Made by a program: the position numbers and the translations under genes. Below the pieces are notes generated by a model, which worked only from the letters and a program-made list of their open reading frames with translations, made no database searches and was not told the origin of the DNA. Shown piece after piece: positions 18,823 through 26,573 of a stretch of 64,000 nt of DNA; within the stretch, counting starts at the first letter, position 1, and each line of letters begins with the position of its first letter. Source of the stretch: Timonella corticicola. GTDB lineage: Bacteria; Actinomycetota; Actinomycetes; Actinomycetales; Cellulomonadaceae. Location of the stretch: contig NZ_JBHUOP010000004.1 of NCBI RefSeq assembly GCF_042683685.1, positions 124,001-188,000 on the forward strand, in the 5' to 3' direction.

Positions 18823-18868
18823 AAAGGTGTGGCCTAGTTCCTGACAAGAGGAACTAGGCCACACCTTT
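18823..18868 (+). terminator. Bidirectional terminator after gltA
   Basis: Perfect 20-bp stem (18823-18842 with 18849-18868), loop GACAAG. T-tract CCTTTT lies on the right arm and the left arm starts TCAAAGG, so it could also stop transcripts from the minus strand (dapD). Confidence 0.9.
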
Positions 18869-18926
18869 TGGGTTTGTTGGGTATCGATTCCGGCAGGCCG
18901 CGGTGATGTACACGAACCGGATAGAC

Positions 18927-18993
18927 CGATGGGGCGTTTTCTGCCCCGATACACAGTTTTTGTTTGTGCACTTGGACGGAAAATGCCCCATCG
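18927..18993. repeat. 67-bp palindromic element, copy A
   Basis: Terminal inverted arms CGATGGGGCGTTTTC (18927-18941) and GAAAATGCCCCATCG (18979-18993) pair over 15 bp with one G-T. The 37-nt middle contains GTGCACTTGGA. A second element of identical length with 46 of 67 positions identical lies at 49091-49157 in the same orientation. Both are intergenic, each near a gene end. Confidence 0.65.
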
Positions 18994-19010
18994 ATGTTGC
19001 GTAAGGTGGA

Positions 19011-19964
19011 TCAGTTGGCGTGTAGCGCGCTGTTGAGTTCGATACCGACGCCGGCTCGCTCGACAACCTCGATCGCGCCGGACACGGAGTTGCGGCGGAA
19101 CAGCAGGTTGTCCCTACCGGAGAGCTCGTGTGCCTTTACCGTGAGCGGTTTGCCAGCTTCATCGGTCTGACCCGCGAGAATCACCTTGGCACCGGCTGTG
19201 AGATACAGGCCCGCCTCAACAACGCAGTCATCGCCAAGTGAGATGCCGATTCCAGCGTTTGCCCCCAAGAGGGATCGCTTGCCCACGGAGATGACCTGCT
19301 TGCCACCACCTGAGAGTGTCCCCATGATCGATGCGCCGCCACCGATGTCGGAGCCATCACCGATGACGACTCCCGCGGAGATGCGGCCCTCCACCATCGA
19401 GACCCCGAGGGTTCCCGCATTGAAGTTGCAGAAGCCCTCGTGCATAACGGTGGTGCCCTCGGCAAGGTGGGCTCCCAATCGCACGCGATCAGCGTCGGCG
19501 ATCCGCACGCCGCTTGGCACAACGTAGTCGACCATTCGCGGGAACTTGTCCACGCCGTACACCGTGACAGGGCCGCGAACCATGAGCGCCGCGCGAGTCG
19601 CCTCGAACGAGTCCGGTGAACATGGGCCGTGGTTTGTCCATACGACATTGCTGAGAAGCCCGAACACGCCGTCAAGGTTCAGACCGTGTGGTCGAACCAG
19701 GCGGTGGGAGAGCAGATGTAGTCTCAGGTAGGCGTCTGCCGCGTCGAGCGGCGCAGCATCCAGGTCGATCTCGCGCAGCACGACGACTCGCCGCACACCG
19801 CGGGCATCGTCTGATCCTTCAAGCGCGAGAAGCGCGGAGTCAGGGAGCGAACCGGTGGTGTTGGGTCCAAGTCGCGGACGTGGGTACCAGGCGTCGAGCG
19901 TGGTTCCGTCTTCTGTCAGGGTTGCGATGCCGTAGCCCCATGCGGAGCGAGTTGAGTCGTTCAT
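19011..19964 (-). CDS. dapD: Tetrahydrodipicolinate N-succinyltransferase DapD
   Basis: Transfers succinyl from succinyl-CoA to tetrahydrodipicolinate, committing flux to the succinylase route of lysine and diaminopimelate synthesis. The 317-residue sequence is of the long actinobacterial type: an N-terminal domain of about 120 residues, then a left-handed beta-helix with hexapeptide-like repeats (EGTTVMHEGFCNFNAGTLG, GDGSDIGGGASIMGTLSGGG, SLLGANAGIGISLGDDC). ATG 19964 has no Shine-Dalgarno but a TAGGGT hexamer 6 nt upstream. Divergent from dapE across about 190 bp, so the two pathway genes may share a regulatory region. Confidence 0.95.
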   Translation of the reverse strand: MNDSTRSAWGYGIATLTEDGTTLDAWYPRPRLGPNTTGSLPDSALLALEGSDDARGVRRVVVLREIDLDAAPLDAADAYLRLHLLSHRLVRPHGLNLDGVFGLLSNVVWTNHGPCSPDSFEATRAALMVRGPVTVYGVDKFPRMVDYVVPSGVRIADADRVRLGAHLAEGTTVMHEGFCNFNAGTLGVSMVEGRISAGVVIGDGSDIGGGASIMGTLSGGGKQVISVGKRSLLGANAGIGISLGDDCVVEAGLYLTAGAKVILAGQTDEAGKPLTVKAHELSGRDNLLFRRNSVSGAIEVVERAGVGIELNSALHAN

Positions 19965-19970
19965 GTTTCT

Positions 19971-19976
19971 ACCCTA
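19971..19976 (-). promoter_or_regulatory. Putative -10 of leaderless dapD transcript
   Basis: TAGGGT on the minus strand, 6 nt before ATG 19964; no ribosome binding site between. Confidence 0.55.
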
Positions 19977-20144
19977 GATGCGCGATTTTGCCGTGGTTTG
20001 CGTTGAAACAGAATGGACCACGGGCGGGGGTGTTTTTTACAGACAGGTTACAGACATGGAACCTGCTGTTAACGTGAGAGCTCACGACACAAGACGCATG
20101 CAGGCTTGCCTCCCGACTTTTCGCAAGGGCACCTGCAGGGTCGC

Positions 20145-20150
20145 TATAGT
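20145..20150 (+). promoter_or_regulatory. Putative -10 of leaderless dapE transcript
   Basis: TATAGT, 7 nt before ATG 20158, with no Shine-Dalgarno. It also argues for this start rather than the in-frame upstream codons back to 19978. Confidence 0.55.
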
Positions 20151-20157
20151 GGCTAGC

Positions 20158-21279
20158 ATGTCTAGCGCCAACCCCTCATCCACGCCATCAGAACCCTCAG
20201 CAGCACTCGATCTCACAGTGGGACCAGTCGATCTCACCGAGGCGTTGTGCAACATCGAATCGGTGTCAGGCGATGAGAAGCGCATCGCGGATGCGGTCGA
20301 AACCGCACTACGGGCCTACTCACATCTTGAGGTCACCCGCCTGGGCAACAATGTAGTCGCACGAACCAACCTCGGCCGCGAATCACGAGTCGTCATCGCA
20401 GGTCACCTCGACACCGTCCCCATCGCACAGAATCTCCCCGTGCAGCGGATCGTCAAGGACGGCAAGGAATGCCTATGGGGCCGTGGCACGGTGGATATGA
20501 AGGGCGGAGCAGCGGTGCAACTGGTGCTCGCCGCCGAACTGAACCGTCCAAACCAGGATGTGACCTGGTGCTTCTACGAAAACGAAGAAGTGGATTCCGA
20601 GCTCAATGGCCTCGGCATCATCGCACGCACCCAACCAGACCTGCTGGAAGGCGACTTTGCGATCCTGTGCGAGCCATCGTCGGCAGGCATCGAAGGTGGA
20701 TGCAACGGAACCCTGCGGGTCATCGTCACCACCAAGGGCATCGCCGCGCACTCGGCGCGTGCCTGGATGGGAGAGAACGCGATCCATGCCGCTGCCCCGA
20801 TACTCGCGCGCCTGGCCGCCTACGAACCCCACACGGTGACCGTGGACGGACTCGACTACCGAGAATCCATGAATGCCGTGTCCATCACGGGTGGTATCGC
20901 TGGAAACGTCATTCCAGATCACTGCGAGGTCAAGGTCAACTACCGATTCGCCCCATCACACACCCCGGACGAGGCGCTCGCACACGTACGAGAGTTGTTC
21001 GCCGGGTTCAATGTCGAGGTCGATGACATCGCCCCCGGGGCACGTCCAGGCCTCGACTCGCCGCGCGCCCAGGACTTCGCTCGTGTCGTGCTCGAACGCT
21101 CAGGCACGCAGCCCGCACCAAAGTACGGGTGGACCGATGTGGCCCGCTTCGCAGAACTTGGACTGCCCGCGGTGAACTTTGGACCCGGCAACGCAATCTA
21201 CGCACATCGCGACGATGAACACTGCCCAACCGATCAGATCCAAACGTGTTACGAGGTCCTGAAATCTTGGCTGAAATAG
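20158..21279 (+). CDS. dapE: Succinyl-diaminopimelate desuccinylase DapE
   Basis: M20 metallopeptidase-family enzyme that hydrolyses N-succinyl-LL-diaminopimelate in lysine and peptidoglycan precursor synthesis. Metal-binding and catalytic motifs are visible in order: AGHLDTVP (His and catalytic Asp), GRGTVDMKGG (bridging Asp), ENEEVDS (Glu pair), and the C-terminal FGPGNAIYAHRDDE with the last histidine ligand. The dimerisation domain occupies the middle. ATG 20158 is chosen because it follows a well-placed -10 hexamer and starts the conserved protein, giving 373 residues; the open frame runs further upstream without similarity. Confidence 0.94.
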   Translation: MSSANPSSTPSEPSAALDLTVGPVDLTEALCNIESVSGDEKRIADAVETALRAYSHLEVTRLGNNVVARTNLGRESRVVIAGHLDTVPIAQNLPVQRIVKDGKECLWGRGTVDMKGGAAVQLVLAAELNRPNQDVTWCFYENEEVDSELNGLGIIARTQPDLLEGDFAILCEPSSAGIEGGCNGTLRVIVTTKGIAAHSARAWMGENAIHAAAPILARLAAYEPHTVTVDGLDYRESMNAVSITGGIAGNVIPDHCEVKVNYRFAPSHTPDEALAHVRELFAGFNVEVDDIAPGARPGLDSPRAQDFARVVLERSGTQPAPKYGWTDVARFAELGLPAVNFGPGNAIYAHRDDEHCPTDQIQTCYEVLKSWLK

Positions 21280-21323
21280 CCAACTCGCAGGCAAAAACTC
21301 CCGGCGGCAGTGGATCAGGGCCA

Positions 21324-21329
21324 TAGGGT
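21324..21329 (+). promoter_or_regulatory. Putative -10 of leaderless LOG-family gene
   Basis: TAGGGT, exactly 6 nt before ATG 21336; no ribosome binding site. Confidence 0.55.
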
Positions 21330-21335
21330 AGAAGC

Positions 21336-22127
21336 ATGAACAGCAAAGACTCCCGCAAAACCTACCGCAAGGGGCCCGTGGTTCTACGCGGCACCCAGAT
21401 CCCAGCGCAGACTTCAGATCAAAGGCTGCTCAGCCCAGCGCAATCCTCGGACTGGGTCCACGACGACCCGTGGCGCGTCATGCGCATCCAAAGCGAGTTC
21501 GTGGAGGGATTCGGGGCGCTCGCGGAACTGGGGCCAGCGATCTCGATCTTTGGATCTGCGCGAACCAAGCCAGATCACCCGGACTACGCGATCGCGGAGC
21601 GCGCCGCACAGTTGATTGTGGAGCGTGGGTATGCGGTTATCACCGGTGGTGGACCAGGCGTCATGGAGGCTGCGAACAAGGGCGCTCACGAGGCAGGCGG
21701 TACCTCCGTTGGCCTTGGCATCGAACTGCCGTTTGAACAGGGTATGAACCAGTACGTCGACCTTGGCGTGAACTTCCGGTACTTCTTCGCCCGTAAGACC
21801 ATGTTTGTGAAGTATGCATCTGGTTTCGTGGTGCTGCCGGGTGGTTTCGGCACGTTCGACGAACTGTTTGAGGCGCTTACCCTCGTACAGACCCACAAGG
21901 TCACCGAGTTTCCCATCGCACTGGTGGGCAGGGATTACTGGGGCGGGCTGGTGGACTGGCTCAAGGGTGCGGTTGCGGAGCGCGGAATGATTAACCCGTC
22001 GGATGTGGATCTGTTCCATGTTGTCGACACACCCGAGGAGGCCGTTCAGATCGTGGCTGATCGTGCGGATGCGATGCGCAGCGGTTACGTATTTGCCACC
22101 GAGGGTGAGGAACCGGTCGAAGCCTAG
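21336..22127 (+). CDS. LOG family protein (TIGR00730 Rossmann-fold nucleotide phosphoribohydrolase)
   Basis: A 263-residue member of the LOG (Lonely Guy) family. The plant and several bacterial members cleave nucleoside 5'-monophosphates, including cytokinin ribotides, to base and ribose phosphate. The defining motif PGGFGTFDE is at about residues 167-175, and GGGPGVMEAANKGA precedes it. An N-terminal extension of about 60 residues before the fold is seen in actinobacterial members. It is transcribed just after dapE, as in mycobacteria, but has its own leaderless promoter. True substrate in this organism is unknown. Confidence 0.9.
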   Translation: MNSKDSRKTYRKGPVVLRGTQIPAQTSDQRLLSPAQSSDWVHDDPWRVMRIQSEFVEGFGALAELGPAISIFGSARTKPDHPDYAIAERAAQLIVERGYAVITGGGPGVMEAANKGAHEAGGTSVGLGIELPFEQGMNQYVDLGVNFRYFFARKTMFVKYASGFVVLPGGFGTFDELFEALTLVQTHKVTEFPIALVGRDYWGGLVDWLKGAVAERGMINPSDVDLFHVVDTPEEAVQIVADRADAMRSGYVFATEGEEPVEA

Positions 22128-22223
22128 CCATCAAACTCTGGTTTCTTGGTCAAATTTGCGTAAAATTGGTTGGTGGCGCGTGTGCGCGTGCGTGCCCTCA
22201 CGTTTCAACCAATGGAGTGTCCT

Positions 22224-22391
22224 ATGGCAGCGATGAAGCCCAGAACTGGAGATGGACCGATCGAGGCGACTCGAGAGGGAAGAGACATCATCCTGCGTGT
22301 CCCCTTGGACGGGGGAGGGCGGCTAGTGTTGTCGTTAAAGCAAGAAGAAGTTCAGGAACTCAGTAGAGTCCTCCAAGTAGTATCGGATTAG
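22224..22391 (+). CDS. DUF3117 family micro-protein
   Basis: A 55-residue protein beginning MAAMKPRTGDGPIEATREGR, the hallmark of the actinobacterial DUF3117 family (PF11314), which is highly conserved and of unknown function. GGAG at 22214-22217 is 6 nt before ATG 22224; the frame continues upstream to 22170 but without conservation. It lies 3 nt before the aminopeptidase gene. Confidence 0.88.
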   Translation: MAAMKPRTGDGPIEATREGRDIILRVPLDGGGRLVLSLKQEEVQELSRVLQVVSD

Positions 22392-22394
22392 CAC

Positions 22395-23963
22395 GTGACA
22401 TTAGCGCCCACCAAGCTCAGCTCGCTCGATGACCTTCCCGTTGTGAAGGTTGAAACGGGCACCCTTGAGACCTGCGATTTTCTGAGTGAGCAGCGCATTG
22501 ATGCGATTGCAGTGGGTGTCGGCTCTCCCATCGAGGGCGACGATGAACTGCAACCTCGCGCCGGCACCGTGCATGCCTCGCTGCGCTACCGGATTGATCT
22601 GGCGGAACTGGCCGCAAGGGCACGCTTCAAGGCAGAAGCGGGCACGACTCACGTGATTGACCTGCCTATCACGCATGGCGGGTCGGGTGCTGTCCTGCCC
22701 TGGGAGGGCCTGCCACTGCGGATCGTGCTCGTGGGCGTTGGGCGTGGCACGGATGAAGAGTTGCGTTCCGCTGGAGCCGCGATCGCGCAGAGCACCCGGG
22801 GCATGGGAACCGTACTGACCACGGTCGCTGCGATCAGCGGTGACCGCGGTACCTCGCATTTTGTCGAGGGCTACTGCCTTGGCGCCTACCCGGGTTGGAA
22901 ACTCCGTGAGAAGCCGACCGATCAGGAGCCAAGCACCCTGATTCTGCTCGGTGACAACTCACAGGAGGTCATCGACGAGGCTCGGCATGCGTCAGCGCTT
23001 ACATGGCTTGCACGTGATCTTGGCACTGTTCCATCGAACATCAAGACCCCCGAATGGCTTGCTCAGCGGTTTGAACAACTTGGCAAGGGTGCAGGCCTGT
23101 CCGTGAAGCGGTTCCGCGGCAAGGAACTGCTCGGAGCAGGCTTTGGCGGCACCGTTGCCGTGGGACAGGGTTCAGTGAACGCGCCGGAGTTCGTTGTCGT
23201 CTCCTACGCCCCTGAGGAAGTGGGCGAGAAAACCAGGCACGTGGCGCTGGTTGGTAAGGGCATTACCTTCGACACGGGTGGCATCTCCATCAAGCGGCCT
23301 CGCGAGACAATGATCACGATGAAGACAGACATGTCGGGTGCCGCCGATGCCTTCGCTGCTGTGCTTGGGGCGGCTCAGGCCAAGGTTCCCCACCGTGTGA
23401 CCGCGCTGCTTCCTCTGGCTGAGAATCATTTCGGTGCGAACTCCACTCGCCCGGCCGATGTGATCTCGGTGTACGGCGGAACGACCGTTGAGATTGCGAA
23501 CACCGATGCCGAAGGGCGTGTGGTCATGGCCGATGCCATCGCGTATGCGGTGCAAGAACTGCATGTCGATTCCATCATCGACATCGCTACGCTGACCGGA
23601 GCAGCGGCCATGTCGCTTGGTTATAGCCATGGGGCGCTCTACGCGAATGATGAGACGCTTCAGAAGGCGCTTGAGACGAGTGGTGCTGAGGCCGGTGAGC
23701 CGCTGTGGCACATGCCACTCGTGCGCGAGTACGAGGGTGCCTTGGACTCACAGATTGCAGATATCCGCAATATCCCCGAGGCCCCCGTCGGGGCAGGATC
23801 GATTGTGGCGGCGCTGTTCCTCGAGAGGTTCGCCCAGGGCGTACCGTGGGCGCATCTCGACATCGCAGGCCCATCCCACCGTGAGAGGGCTCGTCACGAG
23901 TTGAACAAAGGGCCGACGGGCTACAGCGTGCGTCTGCTGCTGCGTTACCTCAAATCGCTGTAA
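22395..23963 (+). CDS. pepA: Leucyl aminopeptidase (M17, PepA)
   Basis: Cytosolic two-zinc aminopeptidase that releases N-terminal residues, preferentially leucine, for peptide turnover. The M17 signature NTDAEGRVVMADA is at about residues 370-382, and the metal and catalytic lysine region is VGKGITFDTGGISIK. The N-terminal macrodomain-like half occupies roughly residues 1-180. GTG 22395 follows the DUF3117 stop by 3 nt, so translation is probably coupled. 522 residues, typical for M17. A 13-bp hairpin after the stop is shared with the convergent methyltransferase. Confidence 0.93.
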   Translation: MTLAPTKLSSLDDLPVVKVETGTLETCDFLSEQRIDAIAVGVGSPIEGDDELQPRAGTVHASLRYRIDLAELAARARFKAEAGTTHVIDLPITHGGSGAVLPWEGLPLRIVLVGVGRGTDEELRSAGAAIAQSTRGMGTVLTTVAAISGDRGTSHFVEGYCLGAYPGWKLREKPTDQEPSTLILLGDNSQEVIDEARHASALTWLARDLGTVPSNIKTPEWLAQRFEQLGKGAGLSVKRFRGKELLGAGFGGTVAVGQGSVNAPEFVVVSYAPEEVGEKTRHVALVGKGITFDTGGISIKRPRETMITMKTDMSGAADAFAAVLGAAQAKVPHRVTALLPLAENHFGANSTRPADVISVYGGTTVEIANTDAEGRVVMADAIAYAVQELHVDSIIDIATLTGAAAMSLGYSHGALYANDETLQKALETSGAEAGEPLWHMPLVREYEGALDSQIADIRNIPEAPVGAGSIVAALFLERFAQGVPWAHLDIAGPSHRERARHELNKGPTGYSVRLLLRYLKSL

Positions 23964-23971
23964 TGACGACA

Positions 23972-24007
23972 GTGCGGGCCACCCTGAACCTTCAGGGTGG
24001 CCCACAC
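23972..24007. terminator. Shared terminator between pepA and the O-methyltransferase gene
   Basis: GGGCCACCCTGAA (23976-23988) pairs perfectly with 23991-24003 around CC; an outer GTG/CAC pair extends it. It lies between convergent genes. Confidence 0.8.
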
Positions 24008-24019
24008 TCTATATTGTTG

Positions 24020-24661
24020 CTATCTCGCGGGGACCGTCCTGGTCGCACACAGCAGTCCGTTGCCGGTGGGCAGCAGCGCAACGTGCCAGTTCGGTGATTC
24101 GTGGAGTTCTCTGGCCACCCCGCGCAGCAGCGCCGGTGTTTCCTCGCGGTTGGCCGGGTCGGCTACCTTGCCATACCACAGGGCATTATCGAGCACGAGC
24201 GTTCCGCCCGGGCGCAATAGCCGTTCGGCTTGGGTCACGTAGTTGGCGTAGTGTGCTGTGTCGGTTCCCACGAAGATGATGTCGTAGGCGGCATCTGCGA
24301 GTCGTGGCAGAACCTCATGGGACTTGCCGGAGATCGTTCGGGTACGGGTGGGCTTGATGCCTGCCTCAATGAACGCCTCCTTGGCTGCCCGATGGAACTC
24401 GATCTCGGAGTCTATTGTGGTCAGCACCCCGTCAGGAGCCATGCCCTCAAGGAGCCAGAGTGCTGCGACGCCCGTTCCCGTACCGATCTCAACGACCGCT
24501 TTCGCTTGGGTTGCGTGCGCGAGTAGTCGTAGTGTCGCGCCGGTTCCAGGCGAGATGCTTGGGCAACCGAGGTGTGCACCGCGTTCGCGGGCACGGACGA
24601 TCACCTCGCTCTCGAGCGCGAATTGCTCGGTGTATGTCCAGTTCTGCGCCTTTTCCGACAC
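24020..24661 (-). CDS. O-methyltransferase (Rv1220c-like)
   Basis: A 213-residue class I SAM-dependent methyltransferase of the caffeoyl-CoA/catechol type (PF01596). The SAM-binding motif VVEIGTGTGVAALWLL is at about residue 56, the acidic residue that contacts ribose is in TTIDSEIEFH, and the metal-binding-type aspartates are in IIFVGTDTAHY and LVLDNALW. It is divergent from sigE, an arrangement also seen for Rv1220c and sigE in M. tuberculosis. Substrate is unknown; such bacterial enzymes act on small catechol-like molecules in vitro. Confidence 0.88.
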   Translation of the reverse strand: MSEKAQNWTYTEQFALESEVIVRARERGAHLGCPSISPGTGATLRLLAHATQAKAVVEIGTGTGVAALWLLEGMAPDGVLTTIDSEIEFHRAAKEAFIEAGIKPTRTRTISGKSHEVLPRLADAAYDIIFVGTDTAHYANYVTQAERLLRPGGTLVLDNALWYGKVADPANREETPALLRGVARELHESPNWHVALLPTGNGLLCATRTVPAR

Positions 24662-24799
24662 ATTTCCTCCAAATATTGGTTAGTGTCTCAAGTCTAGCCT
24701 TGTCGTTGGGCATGGGTGCCGGGCTGCCATCCCCTCACGTGAGCCGGGCTGGTAGGTGGCTGGATCGTCGTCAATCGGCGCCCTTCTCCTCGCCGCTGT

Positions 24800-24818
24800 G
24801 GATTGGCGACGAGTCGGT
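24800..24818 (+). repeat. 19-bp intergenic motif, copy 1
   Basis: GGATTGGCGACGAGTCGGT occurs here and, on the opposite strand, at 37074-37092 between manC and the amidohydrolase gene. A shorter version (GGCGACGAGTCGG) is at 5299-5311. Confidence 0.5.
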
Positions 24819-24832
24819 GGTTCGGGTACTTA

Positions 24833-24850
24833 CACTCTCGTATGAGAGTG
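24833..24850. promoter_or_regulatory. 18-bp dyad in the OMT-sigE divergent region
   Basis: CACTCTC-GTAT-GAGAGTG is a perfect 7-bp inverted repeat with a 4-nt centre, about 100 bp before sigE. Downstream, GGAAACT is directly repeated (24869-24875 and 24878-24884), and CATAAT at 24900-24905 is a candidate -10 with GGAAAC as a possible ECF-type -35 sixteen bp earlier. A regulator site and autoregulated sigE promoter are plausible. Confidence 0.4.
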
Positions 24851-24951
24851 GACGCGGAGCGGCTCAAGGGAAACTAAGGAAACTTTCAGTTTGACCTGAC
24901 ATAATTTTGTCCCACGCCGTATCCGAACTGCGGCAGAAAGTTGGTCACCGC

Positions 24952-25626
24952 ATGAGTCTCGATGCCACCCCCACCGCTTCGGTAGTGCCTGCCGAAACGC
25001 ACGCACACGCATTTGAGTCCGCGACTAACCACGAATCGGTTCCCTACACGCCCACCTGGGAGCAAATCGTCCTTGAGCACTCGGCTCGAGTGTATCGGCT
25101 CGCATACCGGCTCACGGGCAATCAACACGATGCTGAAGACCTGACTCAAGAAGTATTCGTGCGGGTGTTCCGATCGCTGCACAACTATCAGCCCGGATCG
25201 TTTGAGGGGTGGCTGCACCGTATCACCACCAACGTCTTCCTCGACCAGGTGCGCCGCAAGAAGCGGATTCGCATGGATCACATGGGCGAAGAGGCACAAA
25301 CCTACGCGGATCGTAACGAGTTTGCCTCGCCGGAGCGTAGTTTCGAACACCACAACCTTGACTACGACATCCAAGAGGCTCTGCAGAAACTCGCGCCCGA
25401 GTACCGCGTTGCCGTTGTCCTGTGCGACATCGAGGGACTGTCCTACGAGGAAATCGCCACGACCCTTGGCATCAAACTTGGAACAGTGCGCTCGCGTATT
25501 CACCGTGCCCGCGCGCAACTGCGTAAATCTCTCGCACACCGGGACCCTGCTCGATTCACAGGGCCGCGAGATCAATCTCTGGATCTCACGGGGGCCGGTG
25601 ACGCAACCGCACAGGAAACCAGATGA
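24952..25626 (+). CDS. sigE: ECF sigma factor SigE
   Basis: An extracytoplasmic-function sigma factor that redirects RNA polymerase during envelope stress. Region 2 (about residues 40-110) contains RVYRLAYRLTGNQHDAEDLTQEVFVRVF, which binds the -10 and core enzyme; region 4 (about 145-200) has the helix-turn-helix LSYEEIATTLGIKLGTVRSRIHRARAQLR. ATG 24952 is preferred, with AGAAAG upstream; TTG 24907 would add 15 residues. Identification as SigE comes from the downstream anti-sigma factor, HtrA and TatB and the divergent O-methyltransferase, the same order as in mycobacteria. Its stop overlaps rseA. Confidence 0.93.
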   Translation: MSLDATPTASVVPAETHAHAFESATNHESVPYTPTWEQIVLEHSARVYRLAYRLTGNQHDAEDLTQEVFVRVFRSLHNYQPGSFEGWLHRITTNVFLDQVRRKKRIRMDHMGEEAQTYADRNEFASPERSFEHHNLDYDIQEALQKLAPEYRVAVVLCDIEGLSYEEIATTLGIKLGTVRSRIHRARAQLRKSLAHRDPARFTGPRDQSLDLTGAGDATAQETR

Positions 25627-26573
25627 GCGCGCACCTTGGACCGCTCGTCAGCGCGCTCGTCGACGACCAGCTTGAACCGGCACTGAGGGAGAAGGCGCTT
25701 GCCCACCTTGTGTGCTGCCCGCGCTGCGCCCAGGAGGTTCAGGACACGCGTGCTGCCCGGGCGCTATTGAACAAGGCACATGAGATGCCTGCCCTACGTG
25801 ATGATTTCATGTCTGGGCTGCTGAGTTTGGCCCAGGACTGCGACCCACCTCGAACAGTCCCGGTTTCGCACGATAACCCCTTCATCACCCGTGAACCGAT
25901 TCCCGGCGGAGCCTATTGTGGCAAGCTCTCAGGGAAGCAGAGTCTGCGCAAGTGGGCGACCTACGGTTCCGTCTTCGCGCTTGGCGGTGCCTGCGCTGCC
26001 GCATTCATCCTTGGAGCGCGGCCGCTGATCGCCCCGCAGTCCGATTACGAGACCCTTGTAGAACGTCTGGACGTGCTGCGGGGGAGTAGTGCGTTCTCGC
26101 CGCTGTACGACGTGGCGCGAACCCAACCCGACGGAACCCGCCAGGGAGTTGACCACGGTAAGTTCATCACCTGGCTTGATCAGCACGGATGGGCCGCTCC
26201 CAAGGAACTGCCCGAGGGCGTGACGATCAAGGAGGTCGGATTCCTGGCAACCAGGCCGACCGAACTCGAGATCGTCATAGCGACCCCAATCGGTGAGGTG
26301 CTCGTTGTCGAGCACAAGGGTGTGCTTGACAGCTCCACCGTTGACTCAGCCTCCGTGATCGACCATGAACTTGGTCCAATCTACGTACTAGGTGATGCTC
26401 CGACCCACTTGGTGTGGCAAAGTGAAGAAGCGGTCATCGAACTGATCACGGACATCGAATCCGAAGACCTGATGCAGTTCGCGCACACGTTCGCAGCAGA
26501 GCAGCACGATGAAGGGCTCACCGCCAGATTCGCGCGAGGCTTTTCAGTACTAGCAGGAGTGGTCAGTGAGTAA
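25623..26573 (+). CDS. rseA: Zinc-binding anti-sigma factor (RseA-like)
   Basis: Sequesters SigE at the membrane until stress. The N-terminal ZAS domain carries the zinc motif HLVCCPRC (H-x3-C-x2-C, about residues 28-35), followed by one membrane helix (about 118-138, SVFALGGACAAAFILGA) and an extracytoplasmic domain of about 170 residues. In M. tuberculosis RseA lacks such a large outside domain, so this member is longer. ATG 25623 overlaps the sigE stop (ATGA), a typical arrangement for a sigma/anti-sigma pair made in fixed ratio. Confidence 0.85.
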   Translation: MSAHLGPLVSALVDDQLEPALREKALAHLVCCPRCAQEVQDTRAARALLNKAHEMPALRDDFMSGLLSLAQDCDPPRTVPVSHDNPFITREPIPGGAYCGKLSGKQSLRKWATYGSVFALGGACAAAFILGARPLIAPQSDYETLVERLDVLRGSSAFSPLYDVARTQPDGTRQGVDHGKFITWLDQHGWAAPKELPEGVTIKEVGFLATRPTELEIVIATPIGEVLVVEHKGVLDSSTVDSASVIDHELGPIYVLGDAPTHLVWQSEEAVIELITDIESEDLMQFAHTFAAEQHDEGLTARFARGFSVLAGVVSE

